Below are positions 4,343-6,231 of a stretch of DNA of 6,231 nt, one piece after another (within the stretch, counting starts at the first letter, position 1; each line of letters begins with the position of its first letter). The stretch spans positions 6,801 to 13,031 of the forward strand of contig DLGL01000068.1 in NCBI GenBank assembly GCA_002482685.1, in the 5' to 3' direction. The DNA is from Bacteriovoracaceae bacterium UBA7695 (GTDB lineage Bacteria > Bdellovibrionota > Bacteriovoracia > Bacteriovoracales > Bacteriovoracaceae). The position numbers were made by a program, and so were the translations under genes. The notes below the pieces were generated by a model. That model worked only from the letters and a program-made list of their open reading frames with translations, was not told the DNA's origin and ran no database searches.

Positions 4343-6231
4343 CTATTGACCCATAAATCCGTAATTCGAGTATGGCTGGTAACTACCACCTAGATAGTTT
4401 TGCTGCTGAGGCATTCCAAAATTATACCCACCTTGTTGCCCATAAGGCATGGCTCCGGCATTTCCACCTAAGTTAAGACCCAGATTAAACTGCCCACCAA
4501 AACCTTGTTGTTGCTGGCCGTAGGGACTGTATTGTTGGGCCCCAAAGAAATTCTGCTGTCCATAAGGATTGTACTGTTGCTGTTGTCCATATCCATATGG
4601 GTTCTGTTGTTGTTGACCATAAAAACTAAACTGTGACTGCTGACCGTACGGGTTGTACTGCTGTTGTTGCCCATATGGACTATACGGTTGCTGTTGCTGC
4701 GGAAACTGAGGGTATTGCTGAGTCTGAGCTGCAGCTGGCATTCCCTGAAAGTTAAAATTGTAACCTTGATTAGGAGTTGCCGGTGGGGCCACTACAGGTA
4801 TCGAGTCAGGATCAACTTCTTCTCCATTCTGTCGAGCGGTGTAGATTGCACCTTCTTTTTCAAGTTGTGCCCACTGCTGACCTTCTGCTTTTAACTTGTC
4901 TGCTGCTTGCTGATCTTTTGCGTTTAAGCGTGCTACATCCTGTGCCGTGGCCTGAAGAATCTGTAGTTGTTGTTGAGCATTGGCCATACATTTTTGTATG
5001 AGAAAGCTTACTACTTTTTTAGGACAAGATTGAAGATCCTGTTGAGCTTCAGCTACGTCTCTTTGGTATTTTAAGTTTCTTACCATGATTTTTTGCTCAT
5101 AGGCCTGTGCAGAAGAATACTTCTCCTGAGCAGTACCACTTGTTTGACCTGTCTTAGTTTCATGAACCTGCTTTTTAACAGCTAGCTCTTTGGCATAATT
5201 TTCCTGATAAACAAGTGTGCGTTTCATGGCCACTTCAGGAGTAATTGTTTCTTTGTTCTCAATTGCACCTAGACGATTGTGAGTTACAATCAAGGCCAGG
5301 ATACTATTCACTTTCGCTGCTTCATCAAATCTCGCAGCTGCTTCAAGTTTTATAGTCAGGGCCGAGGTAATGTAGGGAGCTTTCGTGTAAGTAGTAAGTT
5401 CGGCCAGGATCACTTTCATATCTTCAAGTGCAGCTTTTTTTGCATTTCCCTCTAGATTTTGAGCATTATTGTAGATGGCACTAGCCACTTTAATTTTCTG
5501 TCTTACGATGTGCTTCTCAAAATCCGCAAGGACATTAAAATCTTCCTCAGTTCCTTTACCTTCATTGATAGCTTTAACAGATTTTTTCACGGCTTCAAGA
5601 ATCAGCTTGTCCCGAATTGAATCCAGGTCAAGTGTATACTGATCATGCATCTCTATAAACTCAGCAATCTCGCGGTAGTCTTTACACTCAGCGATTTTCC
5701 CTTCAGCTTGAGAGAAGGCAATTTTTTCTTCTTCTTCGCGTGTTAAAAAGATTTGCGATTGTGGAGTTATTTTTTCGTAAAACTCACACTTATCAACATA
5801 AACAAACTTGTCATATTTAGCTTTTACTAGATTTGAAGACGGTCCACGTGAAAGAAATAACAATTCACCACCGGCCTGATATCCATCGAACTCTTCGCTG
5901 ATGTCTGCTGGGTAGATTGCCCCTTCTACTGCAGCTCCTTTAGAATCAAAGACCCCTGCCTTAACAAGACATTCTTTAAATCCATCCATTGTTGGAGCAA
6001 CTGATACTTTTTCAATTTCTTTAAACTGACCATTTTCAACTTTATGGACATCATAAGTACATACGTTATTAACGCAGCTTTCATCTTTTTTAAATTTTAC
6101 TTCCACAGCGTAGATATTTTTTCCATCAATAACTTTGCTACTCGGCACCCATTCAAGCATCGAAGCACAGTTACCCACCATAGGTTCAGACGATTTTACA
6201 GTCAGTTTTACAGTCGTAGGGTTTCGATCAA
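4343..6231 (-). CDS. Unrecognised probable exported protein with helical middle and Q/G/Y-rich prion-like C-terminal tail; 5' end outside window
   Basis: I do not recognise this family. The frame is open to the right edge: 628 residues are visible, and the first internal Met codon (6181-6179) has no ribosome binding site and sits mid-sequence (VKSSEP-M-VGNCAS), so the true start lies beyond 6231. Counting that Met as 1, residues 1-140 look like a beta-rich domain with Cys5, 36, 41, 71 and 132; residues about 145-450 are charged, helix-rich and partly coiled-coil-like, with Cys166, 386 and 398. Eight cysteines, an even number, suit an oxidising (periplasmic or surface) location, but the signal peptide is not in view. 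Residues 472-612 are a low-complexity Gln/Gly/Tyr/Asn/Pro/Phe tail without any Asp, Glu, Lys, Arg or His. No catalytic motif or P-loop was seen. It converges on the outer-membrane protein gene and shares its terminator. Confidence 0.9.
   Translation of the reverse strand, partial: DRNPTTVKLTVKSSEPMVGNCASMLEWVPSSKVIDGKNIYAVEVKFKKDESCVNNVCTYDVHKVENGQFKEIEKVSVAPTMDGFKECLVKAGVFDSKGAAVEGAIYPADISEEFDGYQAGGELLFLSRGPSSNLVKAKYDKFVYVDKCEFYEKITPQSQIFLTREEEEKIAFSQAEGKIAECKDYREIAEFIEMHDQYTLDLDSIRDKLILEAVKKSVKAINEGKGTEEDFNVLADFEKHIVRQKIKVASAIYNNAQNLEGNAKKAALEDMKVILAELTTYTKAPYITSALTIKLEAAARFDEAAKVNSILALIVTHNRLGAIENKETITPEVAMKRTLVYQENYAKELAVKKQVHETKTGQTSGTAQEKYSSAQAYEQKIMVRNLKYQRDVAEAQQDLQSCPKKVVSFLIQKCMANAQQQLQILQATAQDVARLNAKDQQAADKLKAEGQQWAQLEKEGAIYTARQNGEEVDPDSIPVVAPPATPNQGYNFNFQGMPAAAQTQQYPQFPQQQQPYSPYGQQQQYNPYGQQSQFSFYGQQQQNPYGYGQQQQYNPYGQQNFFGAQQYSPYGQQQQGFGGQFNLGLNLGGNAGAMPYGQQGGYNFGMPQQQNYLGGSYQPYSNYGFMGQ
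4346..4768 (-). other. Prion-like low-complexity tail of the minus-strand protein
   Basis: This encodes the last 141 residues. By hand count about 41 are Gln, 25 Gly and 19 Tyr, with Asn, Pro, Phe, Ser and a few Ala, Met and Leu making up the rest, and no charged residue, His, Cys, Trp, Ile or Val. An acidic/hydrophobic linker (EEVDPDSIPVVAPPATP) separates it from the helical part. The composition resembles yeast prion domains and FUS-type phase-separating segments; function here is unknown. Confidence 0.85.
4502..4687 (-). repeat. Degenerate YGQQ repeat array within the tail
   Basis: Seven YGQQ copies occur in the tail, with Tyr at residues 503, 512, 521, 531, 540, 554 and 580 (internal Met as 1). 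The first five are spaced 9, 9, 10 and 9 residues apart. The typical unit is (Y/N/F)-(S/N)-P-Y-G-Q-Q-Q-Q. The block given here covers the six closely spaced copies; the seventh lies at about 4433-4444. At DNA level the copies are diverged, mixing CAA and CAG. Confidence 0.85.

Noticed and set aside
4468..4674. Asn/Ser/Thr-rich minus-strand frame overlapping the Q-rich tail
   Set aside because: It is a frame-shifted reading of the same CAA/CAG repeats; repeat DNA yields long open frames in several phases.
4502..4687. CRISPR or DNA tandem-repeat array
   Set aside because: The repeats are short, in frame, codon-degenerate and inside a long coding region, so they are protein repeats.
4664..5001. 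Plus-strand leucine-rich frames opposite the Q-rich gene
   Set aside because: Leu runs come from reading CTG/TTG, the complement of the Gln codons; no ribosome binding sites or recognisable motifs.

Overview
The window reads as a chromosomal segment of a moderately AT-rich Gram-negative bacterium. Housekeeping order and protein style (an outer-membrane beta-barrel gene, GTG starts, a long exported-looking orphan protein) suggest Bdellovibrionota, perhaps the Bacteriovorax/Peredibacter group. That placement is inference from gene content, not a database result.

Left half, minus strand (about 2688 down to 1): a translation and nucleotide-metabolism operon read tRNA-Gln(UUG), prs (PRPP synthetase), pth (peptidyl-tRNA hydrolase), ychF (ribosome-associated ATPase). 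ychF runs off the left edge and lacks only about its last 30 residues. The genes are packed tightly: 25 nt from the tRNA CCA to the prs GTG, 1 nt from prs to pth, and 10 nt from pth to ychF, with the pth stop codon overlapping the ychF ribosome binding site. A good sigma70-type promoter sits just before the tRNA. The order matches the widespread tRNA-Gln/prs/rplY/pth/ychF block, but rplY (ribosomal protein L25) is absent here.

Centre (2641-2795): a short divergent control region holding the tRNA/prs promoter and, facing right, the leader of an outer-membrane protein gene. It contains two small perfect dyads (2696-2705 and 2738-2749).

Right half: a plus-strand gene (2796-4286) encodes a predicted 496-residue outer-membrane beta-barrel protein with a signal peptide and a C-terminal Phe. 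It converges on a minus-strand gene (4343 to beyond 6231) across a symmetric bidirectional terminator. The minus-strand gene is an unrecognised, cysteine-containing, helix-rich protein. It ends in a roughly 141-residue Gln/Gly/Tyr/Asn/Pro tail with no charged residues and seven YGQQ repeats, a classic prion-like or phase-separating composition. Its reading frame stays open through the right edge, so its N-terminus lies outside the window. This tail is the most unusual item here.
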